From: Haematococcus lacustris
Lineage: Eukaryota; Chlorophyta; Chlorophyceae; Chlamydomonadales; Haematococcaceae
NCBI GenBank assembly: GCA_030144725.1
Contig: JASKMD010000015.1
Location: 6,203,810 to 6,267,809 of the forward strand
DNA length: 64,000 nt
Direction of reading: 5' to 3'
In this document: positions 45,672 to 57,601 of the stretch, piece after piece
Position numbering within the stretch: the stretch's first letter is position 1
Layout of the letters: every line of letters starts with the position of its first letter
The notes under the pieces: generated by a model
Database searches by the model: none
Told to the model about the DNA's origin: nothing
What the model saw: the letters and a program-made list of their open reading frames with translations, nothing else
Translations under genes and position numbers: made by a program

Positions 45672-48600
45672 TTAGTGCTGCGCCAGCCCCAGATGAGCAA
45701 GGTCGATGCCGGGCGGCAGGGAATTGAGGTCAAAGCCGGGTGGCAGCTGGGGCACCATGCCGCCGCCGCCGCTGCTGCCCATGCCGACCTGCTGCGCCCG
45801 CATATGCGCCACCATGGCCGCCTGCGCTTGCGCCATCTCTGTCTGGTGCCGGCGAAGCGCCTGAACAAACGTGCGATGATCGCAACAGCGGAAGAATATG
45901 AAGCAAACGATATATAGGGACATAATGACATTGCAGGGTTTAGTATTTCATCGAGGACTCCCGGGGACAGGGCGGGGCGGGGCAGGGCGGGGTAGGGCGG
46001 GGCAGGGCAGGGCGGGGCAGGTCGGGGCGGGTCGGGACGGGACGGGGCAGGGTGGGGTAGGGCAGGGCGGGTGGGGGCGGGACGGGGCAGGGCGGGGTAG
46101 GGCGGGGCAGGGCGGGTTGGGGCGGGCGGTGTGTGCGACTCCATCACTGTACATAGCCAACGACCCGCACCTGCAGGTCCTCGCGGGCTTGCTTGTTGAC
46201 CGGCTCCAGGGACAGCACGGCCCGCAGGTCCGCCTCTGCGCCTTCATACTTCTGCAGCGCGTCGCGTGCCGTTGCGCGGCGCAGCAGCGCCTTCACCTTG
46301 TCCTTGTCAGCCAGCTCAAAGCGCAACACCTTGTTGCAATCGTCTTCGGCCTGCGCGGGCGCACCAAAGCCAGGCTCGCCATGCAACGAGTGATGGCGGC
46401 TAACAACCTCGCACCGCGCATGCCCCCGTCCTGTACGTGGCGGTGTAGGCGGCTTTCGTTGCAACCATCATCATGATATAGGTCACACCCCGCGAATACA
46501 AAATGGGCGGCTATCATCGAAGTGCTGACGACTGACAGGGCCATAGGACATTGGAAGGTATGCAGCACGAGGGCGGCACTGGGAGCCTCTCCCCCTCCTC
46601 AGACACCAATATTGCACGAGCATGAAGGCCGAACACTAGGCAATAAGGTCACATTAAGGCACACATTGCGTCACACATTGGGTTACAGGGGGATGGGGTC
46701 CAGGGAGTGACCAAGGCACTGGAGGTGAGGCCAGGAAACGCTTGCCTGTTCAAAACGGAACAGCTTGATGCAGGCCATGGCACGGTTGGAATAGTACACG
46801 TGATTGTTGGGGTTGAAGCTGATGGCCCGGGTGTACTCTGTCAATGCCTCCATGAACTTCCCTGCAGCCATGCAGCCACCCAGCCATGTGTGGCTGATCA
46901 TCCACGGTGCATCTGGACATGGCACTGTGTCAAAACATTGCATGTGAGATGTGGACCGCAGCACAGCCAAAGACCGATAGTAACATGTCACACAGGGATA
47001 GAATGTAATCAGTTTTGCTATCTTTTCACCCTTCTACCATTTCTTTATTTCTTGCATTGTTTTGCAATGCTAATGGATAAACAAGTTATAATGATGGAAA
47101 ACCTTTGGATAAACATGCAAGGTCTGATGTCATCGCCCCTCTCACCCAGCACTGACCTGCCTGGAAGTACTCGTTGCCCTTTGCCTTGGCTTTCTCAGCC
47201 TTCTCAGCCTTCTTGGGGTCCACCCCAGCAGGGGGCTGGGAATGCTGGCCGCTGGGTTTGAGCCCTTGACCTCCTGAACCATTGACTGCTCCAGAACCCT
47301 GAGCCACTTTGCCCCCAGTGCCATTTACTGCGCTGGCTTTCCCTTGGAGGTCATCAGCGCCTTTCGAATGACCATTGGTGGTTGGGGCGGTTGACCCCTG
47401 AGGGCCAGCTGTCCCTGCAACTGCCTTCGCCTCGTCCTCCGCCTGCCAAACATCACCATGCTTGCACATCATGGCATGATTTTCACACGGTATGAGTGAA
47501 AGTGTGAGCTTGCATGGCAGCATGCTGCCCAGTAAGCTGCCTGGCAATGGAGTCCATGCATGCATGTCAGAGTTGTCAGCTAGCATGCAGCAGGAAGCAG
47601 ACATTTGGGCCATGCCCTGACACCCTCATCCGAATTCATCTGTTGCTAACCCAGGCCCCCTAAAACAACCAGCCCCTACCCTCTCATCCTAACCCCTCCA
47701 CCCTCCCACCCTTCCCACCACCCCGTCCCAAAGACCCTTCGTCGTCCCTTCCCCGCCGTGGTCCCTGTCTTGACCTCCACCACAATGCTATCCTTTTCAA
47801 CCTCATGCTACCCCAACCACCAGCCCCAGCCCCAGCCCCAGCCCCAGCCCCAGCCCCAGCCCCAGCCCCAGCCCCAGCCCCACCTGCTTTGCAGCCATCT
47901 GTGCTAGCTCCAGCTTCACTGCCTCAAAAGAGTCCTGGATCATGGGACACAGCTTCTGAGCGACTGCCAGCAAGCGCAGGTCAAACCTGCAGCAGCACCC
48001 GCCACCACCGCCACCGCCAGAGCAGCTCCACAACCACCCAGACAGCACAACACCCAGACACCACCCAGACAGCACAACATGCACCAGCTGCTAAGTACGA
48101 CCCCTCTATTGCACTGCATCGCAGCCCAGTGGCAGTGCTTCCCACCCTCAGTGTGACACACAGCACCAGGTCACACCCACTTCTGTACTGCCATGAGCGA
48201 GATCGCGATGGGGGAGCCGTCCCTGAGCCTGCCCACGGGCACAGTGAGTGAGGGGCAGGCACCCAGGGAGGCCAGCACACTGAAGCAGCGCGCCAGCTTG
48301 CTGAACACAGCCTTCTCCACCTCTGAGGCATCACGCCGGGGGGCTGCAGGTCAGCAGGCACCACAACCAGGGCACGGGGGGGGGAGCATGTGGGGGCGGC
48401 TGGTTTGACGGTTGGGGTGGTTGGGATGGCTTGGAGGGGGAGGGGGAGGGGTGTGGTTGGGTTGGCTTGCACTGTGGCGCATATGCAGGCTAGGGTGGGA
48501 GGGGAGCAGCAGGGAGGAAGGGGGAGTGGGAGTGGAAGGGGGAGGGGGTGAAGAGTGCCCATGGCTACCTCTTGAGAAGGTGCTTGTACAGGCTCAGCCC

Positions 48601-49186
48601 ACCTTCATATCACACCTTCATATCACACACAGATCTCTTTACACCTAGCCCTGGCCCCAGCCCCCCTTTCATCTCCTCCCTTCTTTCCCCTTTCTTTCCT
48701 CCTTTTCCCTTCCCTCCCGGCGCACCCCCCTGACCCTGGCCCCGCCCCTTGGCCCCCTGACCCTGACCCTGGCCCCCCTCATCCCCACCTTGACTCCATC
48801 CTGGCCGCCACCCCTTCCCTTTCCCCCCTTTACCTCCTCTCCTCCCCCCCCTCACCTGCTGCTCCCTCCTCCCCCCTAGCTGGACTTTGTGTTAGGGACA
48901 GGGGCAGCGTCTGAACCACTCCGAATGGACTCTAACACACCTCCCAGCCCCCCCTGGCCACCAAGGGGCACCCGGCCTGCACCTCAACCAGCCCCCCTCC
49001 CCCCTGCTGCCCGACCTCCCCTCCCCCCCTCACCAGGGAAGGGCAGGGCCGGCAGCACCATGATGGTGTCGGGCTTAACGGTGGCGCGCAGGCAGTCGTG
49101 GAGCTCCGCAGCCAGCTGCCGTGCAGCCTGCAGTTGCACCTCACTGGGGGCGGGGGGCAGGACACTGGCGCGACCTGGTGCCTCAC

Positions 49187-49224
<38 letters not shown>

Positions 49225-51523
49225 GCAGTGGGGGTGGCACCTGGCTGCTGCTGCTCTTCAGAGTCAGCCAACACCCCCCCGGCCCCTGTCTCAACTGCCT
49301 CTGCTGCTGCTGTTGCTGCTGCTCCTGCTGCTGCTGCTGCTGCGCCCTCAGCCTCTGCTGCCTCCGCCGCCCCTGGGGTCTCAGCCGCCTGGACTGCCTC
49401 ATCCGGGATGCCGGCTGCCTCCTTGGCTGCTGTGCCCGCTGCCCCTGCTGCCGCTGCTGCCACCGCTGCTACTGCCGCCGCCGCTACTGCTGCTGCCACC
49501 GGATCTGACGATGCTTGTGAGTCCGGCATCGTGGCACTCTCTGCTGCCTCGCCTGTGCTGCTGCCCACCTCCCCACACACCCCCTCACCAACACCCAACC
49601 GACCAGCCACCTGCCCAATAGGAGGCGGCTGGTCCTGCGCTGCCACATGCCCGTCCGCCACCGCCACAGCTGCCGTCCTCCCCTTGCCTTCCTGCTCCTG
49701 CTCCAGCTGGTCAGGCCTGCTGCTGTGGGGTGGCTCGCTAGGCCGCTGCTCCGGCTGGCCTGCTGCTGCAGGCAGGGCTGGACTGCTGCTGGTGGCACTG
49801 CTGCCGGCTTCCAGCTGACTGGCTAGGGACTCAACTGAGCCAGCTCTTGCCCACAGGTCACTGGCCTCCAGCCGCGCTCCTGATCACAAACACACACAAT
49901 GGACGCTGGAGGGGGTCACCCCAAGCTGCCCACGATCACGCCACAGCAGAAACGCGCCCAGCCCAGCCCAGCCCAGCCCAGCCCAGCCCAGCCCAGCCCA
50001 GCCCAGCCCAGCCCAGCCCAGCCCAGCCCAGCCCAGCCCAGCCCAGCCCAGCCCAGCCCAGCCCAGCCCAGCCCAGCCCAGCCCAGCCCAGCCCAGCCCA
50101 GCCCAGCCCAGTCCAGCCCAGCCCAGCCCAGCCCAGCCCAGCCCAGCCCAGCCCAGCCCTGGCTGGGGGTGGAGGCAGGTGGGGGTCGCACCTGCCACCA
50201 CGGCAGCTTCCAGGAAGTCGCTGACCCGCACCCCGTCCCTGTCAGTTGCCTCATGGGAGGGGATGAGGGGCTCCCAGCCCCGCAGGTTACTGGCAAGAAA
50301 ACGCACCTGGTCAGGGTCAAGGTCAGGGTCAAGGTCAGGGTCAAGGTCAGGGTCAAGGTCAGGGTCAAGGTCAGGGTCAAGGTCAGGGTCAAGGTCAGGG
50401 TCAAGGTCAGGGTCAGGGTCAGGGTCAAGGTCAGGGTCAAGGTCAGGGTCAGGGTCAGGGTCAGGGTCAGGGTCAAGGTCAGGGTCGGGGTCAGGGTCAG
50501 GGTCAAGGTCAGGGTCGGGGTCAAGGTCAGGGTCAGGGTCAGGGTCAAGGTCAGGGTCAAGGTCAGGGTCAGGGTCAGGGTCAGGGTCAAGGTCAGGGTC
50601 GGGGTCAGGGTCAGGGTCAGGGTCAGGGTCAAGGTCAGGGTCGGGGTCAAGGTCAGGGTCAGGGTCAGGGTCAAGGTCAGGGTCGGGGTCAGGGTCGGGG
50701 TCAGGGTCGGGGTCAGGGTCAGGGTCAGGGTCAGGGTCAGGGTCAGGGTCAGGGTCAGGGTCAGGGTCAGGGTCAGGGTCAGGGTCAGGGTCAGGGTCAG
50801 GGTCAGGGTCAGGGTCAGGGTCAGGGTCAGGGTCAGGGGTCAGGGTCAGGGTCAGGGTCAGGGTCAGGGTCGGGGTCAGGGTCAGGGTCAGGGTCAGGGT
50901 CAAGGTCAGGGTCGGGGTCAGGGTCGGGGTCAGGGTCGGGGTCAGGGTCAGGGTCAGGGTCAGGGTCAGGGTCAGGGTCAGGGTCAGGGTCAGGGTCAGG
51001 GTCAGGGTCAGGGTCAGGGTCAGGGTCAGGGTCAGGGTCAGGGTCAGGGTCAGGGTCAGGGTCAGGGTCAGGGTCAGGGTCAGGGTCAGGGTCAGGGTCA
51101 GGGTCAGGGTCAGGGTCAGGGTCAGGGTCAGGGTCAGGGTCAGGGTCAGGGTCAGGGTCAGGGGTCAGGGGTCAGGGGTCAGGGGTCAGGCGTAGGGTCA
51201 GGGTCAGAGTGTCAGAAGGGAATTGCCGCAGCTGGAAAGAGGGCGATAGTGCCGTCATGAATACTTCAGGGTTTAGAAGAGGCTGGCACTGACCCCAGCA
51301 GCATGCTGACCCTCCTCCCCGCCCGGCACCCCTAATGCTATCCACCCTCCTGCTAGAGACCCACCAGCTGCACCGCCCCGGCCTGGTCCGCCCCAGCCCA
51401 CTTCAGAATGGCCTTCTTCAGGGCCAGTATGGCCGGCTGGAACTCTGGCGCACACATGTCAAACAGGTCCTGGGCCACCACAAACTTGATGATCTCGCCC
51501 TTGATGTTGGCTGAGCCTGAGCC

Positions 51524-51562
<39 letters not shown>

Positions 51563-53505
51563 GCAGGACCGGCTGGAAGGAGGGCGGCCCAGCAGAGCAC
51601 AGGTCAGCAGCAGCAGGCAAGGGTCTGCAGTAGTAGCAGCAGCAGCAGGGTCAGCAGCAGCAGGCAAGGGGTTAGACCTAACACTAGCAAAGCCCCTACT
51701 CACAACCATTGGAAAGAAGGGAAGTGTGAGCAGAAATGAGCTGCATGGGGCCAAAAGTGTGACTGGGCCTGTCACACACCTGGAGCACCCAGGGCCTGTG
51801 CCACCTTGAGCACAACGCTTGGGTCACGAGCCACAACCGACATAACTGCCACACCCACCGCCCCTGCCCCAACACCCTTGCCTGACCCAACGCCAAAGCC
51901 TTCTGCCCCTCCCCCTCCCCCTCCCCCTTCCCTCCTCCCCCCCCCTGCGGCAGCCGCTACTGCCCCTGGTGCTGCCGCCCCTGCTGCTGCCGCCCCTGCT
52001 GCTGCCGCCCCTGCTGCTGCCGCCCCTGCTACTGCCGCCTCGCCCGCTGTTCCCCCTGCTGCTGCTGTCCCCCCTGCTGTTGTGGCTGTCTCCTGGGAGT
52101 TGGGGGGTGGGATGGGGGGAGGGTCTGCCGCCAGGGCGGGGAGGGGGGAGCCTAGGTAGCCTGGTGATGGCCTGAAGGCATACAAGCCACAGCACGCTGC
52201 CGGCACCCTGACCTGGCCCAGGGCATCAGGGGCGCAGGCAAAGGCCGCTGCCCCAGACGCCACCGCCAACACCGCCCCCGTGTGGCCCCCCCCTGCTGCC
52301 CGGTGGCGGTTGAGGGGGTTGCCACAATTGGCCCCCAGCAGGTCAATGCATGCGGGCTGGCAGGAGGAGGAGCCCAGGCAAGTGGCGCCGGCAGCCAGGG
52401 CGCGCTGGACCAAAGGGTGGTGGGCGGGGGCGGGGGCGGTCAGGGGGGCCCAGGGAGCTAGGCCGAAGGTGGTGGGCAGGCCGGCCAGGGCTGTGTCCTC
52501 TGACACAACAAAGGTCTGCGAGGGGGCGGGGAAATGGAGTGGAGGGGGGCACAGGGGGGGCTGGGGAGGGTGAGGGTGTGGGGGGAACACTGGCATGGCT
52601 CTTGCCAGGGCCTGTTGCTGTCGCTGGTCATGCAGTGGGGGGCATGGGGGCAGGGGCAGGGGCAGGGGCAGGGGGCAGGGGGCAGGGGGCAGGGGGCAGG
52701 GGGCAGGGGGCAGGGGGCAGGGGCCAGGGGGCAGGGGCCAGGGGCAGGGGGTGCAAGGGAGGCCGCCTCTGCAGCCAGCACGTACCAGGGCTTGCAGCGG
52801 GGCAGGGGCCAGGCTGCCCACAGGCCGGGGTAGCGGTTCCAGAGTCACACTCGCCACCATGACCTCCAGGCTGTCTGGCATTGGCACTGGCTCAGGCTCA
52901 GCCGCCTCTGGCTCAACCGCCTCAGCCTCAACCACCTCAACCACCTCCTCAACCACCTTGCCCACCTTCCCCCCTGGTGCTGGTGGTGAGACTGCACTGC
53001 CCTTGGCGACGCCTCGCTTGCCACGGGGCCCAGACCTGGCCTGTGGCTTGGCTGCCACTGGGCTGCCACTGGATGTCGCCCCAGAGGGCAGCTGGCCCTG
53101 GGTGGCCTTGCCTGCACCCGGAGCGCGCCTCCCAGGCTTGGTTGGTGGTTGGTTAGACTGTTGGAACCGCAACCAGAGCAGGGCAGCTCCACTGAGGCAG
53201 GCCAAGGGGAGGAGCAGCCAGGGTTGGAGGGCTTTGCTGCGCCGCTGTCGCTGCGTGGTGGCTGGCGGGATGTAGGGGCGGATGGCAGGGCGGGAGGTCA
53301 GGGGCTGCAGGGGCCTGGGGCTGAGCTGCACTGGCCTTGATGCAACTGGTTGGGCCAGGCTGGCAGGCTGGGCTGGGCTTGCTCTGAGGTCCTCAGTGGA
53401 TGAGCTGGAGCCTGCCGCCGCATCGCTCTCATCATTTACCGTCCCGACTAATTGTTGCAGGTGCTGTGCGTGGGTGGCGCGCTCGCTGCCGGCAGCGGCA
53501 GCCAT
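45672..53505 (-). CDS. TOC64: TOC64-like protein: membrane anchor, amidase-like domain, TPRs
   Basis: Eleven exons, all in phase: 53505-52786, 52515-51780, 51510-51365, 50306-50192, 49879-49034, 48343-48181, 47986-47884, 47442-47157, 46861-46746, 46350-46171 and 45860-45672; 3600 nt, 1199 residues. A membrane segment ([20 protein letters not shown]) lies about 100 residues in. The amidase-like part shows [27 protein letters not shown] and [23 protein letters not shown] sequence follows: [35 protein letters not shown], then [20 protein letters not shown]. This layout is that of chloroplast outer-envelope TOC64/OEP64, a docking receptor for chaperone-bound preproteins. The catalytic Lys and both Ser positions of active amidases are replaced, as expected for a receptor. 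It is about twice the usual length because of Ala/Gly/Glu/Pro insertions. Exon 46861-46746 uses a GC donor. Confidence 0.88.
45955..46130. repeat. GGGGCAGGGCGGG-type G-rich repeat
   Basis: Irregular tandem pentamers and decamers of GGGCGGGGCA. It lies in the last intron of the TOC64-like gene, between exons 46350-46171 and 45860-45672. On the transcribed strand it is C-rich. Confidence 0.9.
47819..47881. repeat. (CCCCAG)n directly after a 5' splice site
   Basis: About ten hexamers. In transcript sense the donor of exon 47986-47884 reads CAG|GTGGGG and continues as (CTGGGG)n, so the 5' splice site merges into the repeat. Confidence 0.92.
49946..50160. repeat. (CCCAG)n pentamer array
   Basis: About 42 near-perfect pentamers with a single visible T interruption near 50112. 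It occupies most of the intron between TOC64 exons 50306-50192 and 49879-49034. The apparent long ORFs across it are repeat artefacts. Confidence 0.95.
50307..51200. repeat. Telomere-like (TCAGGG)n / (TCAAGG)n array in a TOC64 intron
   Basis: About 145 hexamers. The left third mixes AGGGTCAAGGTC; the right part is almost pure TCAGGG with occasional TCGGGG. TCAGGG differs by one base from the TTAGGG telomere unit. The acceptor of exon 50306-50192 (CCTGACCAG|GTGCG) is formed by the edge of the array, so the repeat supplies the polypyrimidine tract. A small related array is at 29133-29170. Confidence 0.95.
51524..51562. repeat. (CAG)n next to a TOC64 acceptor
   Basis: About 13 CAG triplets. On the coding strand they form a CTG tract 13 bp upstream of the acceptor of exon 51510-51365. 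Confidence 0.9.
52647..52752. repeat. GGGGCAG heptamer/hexamer array
   Basis: Tandem GGGGCA changing to GGGGGCA units, in the first intron of the TOC64-like gene, between donor 52786 and acceptor 52515. Confidence 0.92.
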
Positions 53506-54127
53506 CTAGAAGCGCACTGGACTTATGTGCGCGGATGAGAGCGGCGCCTGCCAGTGCCTAATGCGTGCAGGCAGCGCAGTGGCGAGGGAAGGCGCGCACA
53601 GACACCGCAGATAGCTACATAGATCACACTGCATGGATATGCAAGTTTTGGACTCTGCCCTCTTGCTTCTCTAAAGTACATCAAGAGATGTAACCGAGCG
53701 CAGGCAATTGTAAAGACTACTATTGTGAGCCTAATGCCAACTTCAGCTTTGCCCATCTGATGTGTGTGCCTCCATCGCTAGCTAGAGCTCTTATAAGTTA
53801 TAAATCTTGCTCCCCTTTGTTGAGGTCTACGTGTTTCTCTGTGGGTTGACTAGCTGTAGCTGTCTATCGTTGCCACTTGCGCCGTCACTTGCGCAACAGA
53901 GCCTTGTCGCGCACGTACACTAGGGCGAGACCGTGTAGTTGGGACCTGCTGACATTGGACATTCTTTACCCTGCCATCCGTTTGTCCGCAGAGATGAGGT
54001 GATGGGTGAAGCGCGAAGGGGCAGCGTGCGTGCAGAGAGGTGGTGTAGGGGCACGGTACTGCTCAATGTGATAAGTGAGACTACTATCTACTGAGCCCCT
54101 CCTACCGTCAGAGCGGTGTCAGTAGCC
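53506..54127. promoter_or_regulatory. Divergent intergenic region (TOC64-like / matrix protein)
   Basis: The two genes start back to back 622 bp apart, so this interval should hold both promoters. CTCTTATAAGTTATAAATC near 53788-53806 is a possible TATA-like stretch. No defined factor-binding site can be named. Confidence 0.4.
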
Positions 54128-57100
54128 ATGCCTGCTCGTTGTCGTTGCCTGGCTATGCTGCTCGTCTGTCTGATGCACGGTGAGAGCACACCATCCGGGT
54201 CGCCTGCAGGCTCAAGAAGGGCACAACAATCCAAATGCGACCTGCCTGCCGTGAGCTAACTAAAGCTCTGTGATAAATGTTGATGCCATCGCATCGCATC
54301 GCAGTTGTGATTGCCGCAGGCGTATCTGCGCAACCCACGGACATAATGCCTGCGCCTTCCCCACCCATCCTGGCACTTCGGCCTCCTGCCCCATTGCTGT
54401 CCTCCCCGCCACCTCAGCAATCCAAAGCGATGGGAACCTCGCTTCTCATAACTTTGTACGGCCTAGATCTTTGGTCTCTATTGACCAGCTGGGGCTCGGG
54501 CATCCAAGCTCTGCTTGAGGCACAGCAGACCCCCAGCTTGAGCCTGCAGGACCTCTCTGCCCCAGGCATGTGCGCCTCCCAGCTGCTGGCCCTCAACACC
54601 ACTGACCTGCTCAACATCTCGCTCACGGCCCAGCAGCTGATGCCGGGACTGGGCTACTTTGCAATGGATGTGAGTAGTTGTCATAGCCCTGCTCCTGGCC
54701 CCATTGCTTCCCATGCTTGGGTGCCCATTTTTCTACACTTCATATCATGGCCTGCAACAGCCCGCCTCTAGCTTGTCCCTGTGCTTGCAGGTGGCCCAGC
54801 TGCTGCGTGACTACCTGCAGGACAGCAACATCGCAGTGCAGGTGCAAGACTTCTGCGCCGGCAACCGCACTGCTGCCCCCTTCATTGCCAACAGGACCCT
54901 TGTCAACGGCCCCTGGCCCACTCTGCGCGTCACCATCAACCTTCTCACCACTGAACCTGACAGGTGGGTTGTCGTACTCACTGAGCTTGGCCCGTACCCA
55001 GGGAGGGAGGCTGGCCTCACCTCGACCTCTTGAGCCCTGGCCCCTGGCCTTAGTGAATGTAATGTGTGACGTATGGCACACACTTAAGGAGCACCTCCCT
55101 GCTGCTCCACATGCTGCTCACCCACCTACCCTCTGTTGGTGCCATGTCATCAACCATGTTCTGAGCCAGCATTGAAGCATTGAGCCTGCTTTGAATATAT
55201 GCCGTGCCCAAATGCCTGCAGGCTGTCCTCCCCCCTTGGTCCCCTGAGGCAGCTGCCAGTGAACTGGTGAGTGTCTCGGTAAGTGAACTGGTGACCTGAC
55301 CTTTTGCCTGTCTCATACTGAGGGTGCGGGGGCCCATGACGATTCAGGCAGCATATGATGATGGCCCTCCTGGCTGTGCTGCTTGCCTGCAGTCGTGGCG
55401 CCCTGATGACCAGGGACTCACTGGGCTTCTTTACCCGCTATGGCATGCCCTTCCACCGCTGCCAGGCCTCACTGCTGCCCAGCTCTCCCCCCCCCTCACC
55501 CTCGCCTCCCACGCCCTCCCCTCCTCCCTCACCCTCACGCCCAGCCCCTCCCCTGTGAGTCAAGCCCTGCCCTCGTTGCTGTCAGTGCAGCTGTGGTGCC
55601 GCCACCCCTGGTCTGATTGCTGCCACCCACTCCAGTAGTAGGCTGTGTCACACACGTTGCTTCAACAGAGTGGTGCTGCAACGCACAGCATACTCAGCCC
55701 TTGTCGGGCCCATGTGCATCACTGGCCATGGCGCCAACCCGCTTCATGCAAGAGTGCTGCTGAGCACCACCACACGTTAAAGTGTCCAAGGAGCTTGCTG
55801 ACCCCACTGCAACATCCGCCTCTGGTGGCAGTGCAGCTCAGCAGCATGCCTGGCACTGTACGCTCATGCAGGCCAGCGCCTGCGCCCCCCAACCCCCAGC
55901 CCCCTCCTGCCCCACCCTCACCCCCTTCACCATCACCTCCCAGCCCCAGTCCCAGCCCACCCCCTCCCAGCCCCTCCCCCCCGCGCCCACCTCAGCCCCC
56001 CCCCTCTCCACCGCTGCCGCCCGTCAACTCCCAGCTGCTGGCCCCCCCGGTGGGTGAGCCCCCCTGGCAGCCTGCCTGAGACCCAGCCTGTCCAGGCACT
56101 TCACTGACTCCATGCACGCATGCACCATTAATAGCATGTGCATGGAACAGTGTAAACATGTAATGTTATCATGTGTATGCATGGGAGGGAAGCAGGATTG
56201 TAAAACTAGGGCTTTTCTTCAGACTACACACTTGCTGCCATAATGATGTTCATGTTGCTGCCCCGCTTGCAGATGCCACCAAGTCCCCCCCCTCCCTCAC
56301 CTGGACCCCCCCCCTCACCCCCACCCGCACCCCCCCCTCCCTCACCCCCACCCCCCCCTCCCTTGACAAACGCTTGTGCTGGCCCCACTCCAGTCACGCT
56401 CCCAGCACCTGGTGGGTGGGCAGCAGGCGCTGGTGGTGGGCTGTGTGGCCGACAGCTCAGCTTGCTCACCACCTTGACCAGTCCAGGCTGTGCTGGGCTG
56501 TGTGCTGTGCAGGACAAAGCGTCGCTGTGTCGGGCGCGTTCCCAGTGACCGGCAAGATTTATAGTTTGTACCCAGCCGTACTGTTTGGCCCCATCACAGG
56601 CGATGGCAGGAACATCACCTTCTCCAATTGCTTCTCAGGTGCTGCAGGCCTGGTCAGCTCAGCCAAGTCAGGGTTGCTGTCTGCTGTGCGGTGCACCTCA
56701 CGCCTGGTGCCTCTCCTAATCCTCCCAGTAGCACTGCGATGCTTGAGCCCAGTGGCGACAGCTGTGGGGAGAGGGGTGTGGTGCTGCCTGCTGTGGTGGC
56801 TGCAGGCAACACTAACTGGGACTCTTTCCTTGAACTGAATCAGGCTCCCAGTGCAGCCGATCTTTACTACTGTGGTGGCACAGTCAACTGGGTGAGTCCT
56901 CCCTGCCTGTGGCCTTGCTTGATGTCAGTAGCACGGCTTAGGCCTGACTTCCTTTAGGTGGTGGATGTTCCCCCCAGCTGGGTCCACCTATCCTCCTACC
57001 CCACTGAGGCCTTCCGCTGAGCTGACTCTGATGGTGATGGTGATGGTGACGATGGTGATGGTGACGATGGCAGGGGCACAGGGCTGGGCATGCAGTGTTG

Positions 57101-57601
57101 TTGGTGCTGTGGCATGCAGACGGGATGCTGCACCACCTGCCCTAGCTGTACTGCCCTTGCTGTACTGCACCCCGCCACCCTGACTTCTAGTACTCCACAC
57201 AGCCCAATAACACCATTTGAGTCGGGCCACTATTGCCCACTAGTATATTCCCGCTAGTGGCTGCTAGTGGCTACTACTGGTCCGGCTCAAATGGAGGCCC
57301 TAGTGAGGGACAAGGGGGCTGCTAGTAGGGGTTAGTTTTGATGGGGTGCCCAGTGGTCTGTTGGGAAAGTGCCACAGGTGTGGAGTTATTAGTCATCAAG
57401 GGTGCGACCGAGCTGTGTGAGTTGAGTTTTGTTTGACTGCTAGTACTCCCATGATGAGTGATGCTGGTACTCCAAAGCCTGCCCGCCTGCCTGGCTGTGT
57501 AGTCCGTCAACTTCAACAACCAGGCCAACCCTACTTGCCCGTTTGGCTCATCACTGTCGAGGCTCACCCAGACCCTGACTACCGGGGTGACCTATTGGCT
57601 G
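54128..57601 (+). CDS. Secreted Pro-rich extracellular-matrix protein (3' end open)
   Basis: Ten exons join in phase: 54128-54179, 54305-54669, 54791-54963, 55222-55266, 55393-55554, 55872-56049, 56273-56411, 56513-56638, 56806-56891 and 57503-57601. A signal peptide (MPARCRCLAMLLVCLMHVVI) is followed by a globular part with N-glycosylation sites (NTT, NIS, NRT) and Cys. Three exons of Ser-Pro/Pro-Pro repeats come next (PSSPPPSPSPPTPSPPPSPS and similar), then a beta-rich C-terminal domain with YSLYPAVLFGP, GRNITFSNCFSG, NTNWDSFLELNQ and LTTGVTYWL. Pro-Ser blocks of this kind are hydroxylated and glycosylated in volvocine cell-wall proteins. The first intron splits the leader in phase 1. The last exons were not found; a candidate (QPAVVVGDPALRLHGAQ, about 57756-57807) fits the phase. 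The family is not one I can name. Confidence 0.7.
57200..57321. mobile_element. 120-bp MITE, full copy in a matrix-protein intron
   Basis: Runs CAGCCC to GGGGCTG with internal inverted CCATTTGAGTCGG / CCGGCTCAAATGG; near-identical to 32161-32280. It lies between exons 56806-56891 and 57503-57601. Confidence 0.78.

Noticed and set aside
49884..51260. Long ORFs (Asp-Pro, Thr-Leu, Arg-Val, Gln-Gly repeats) on both strands
   Set aside because: Translations of the (CCCAG)n and (TCAGGG)n arrays. They lie in TOC64 introns whose splice sites and phases are well supported.
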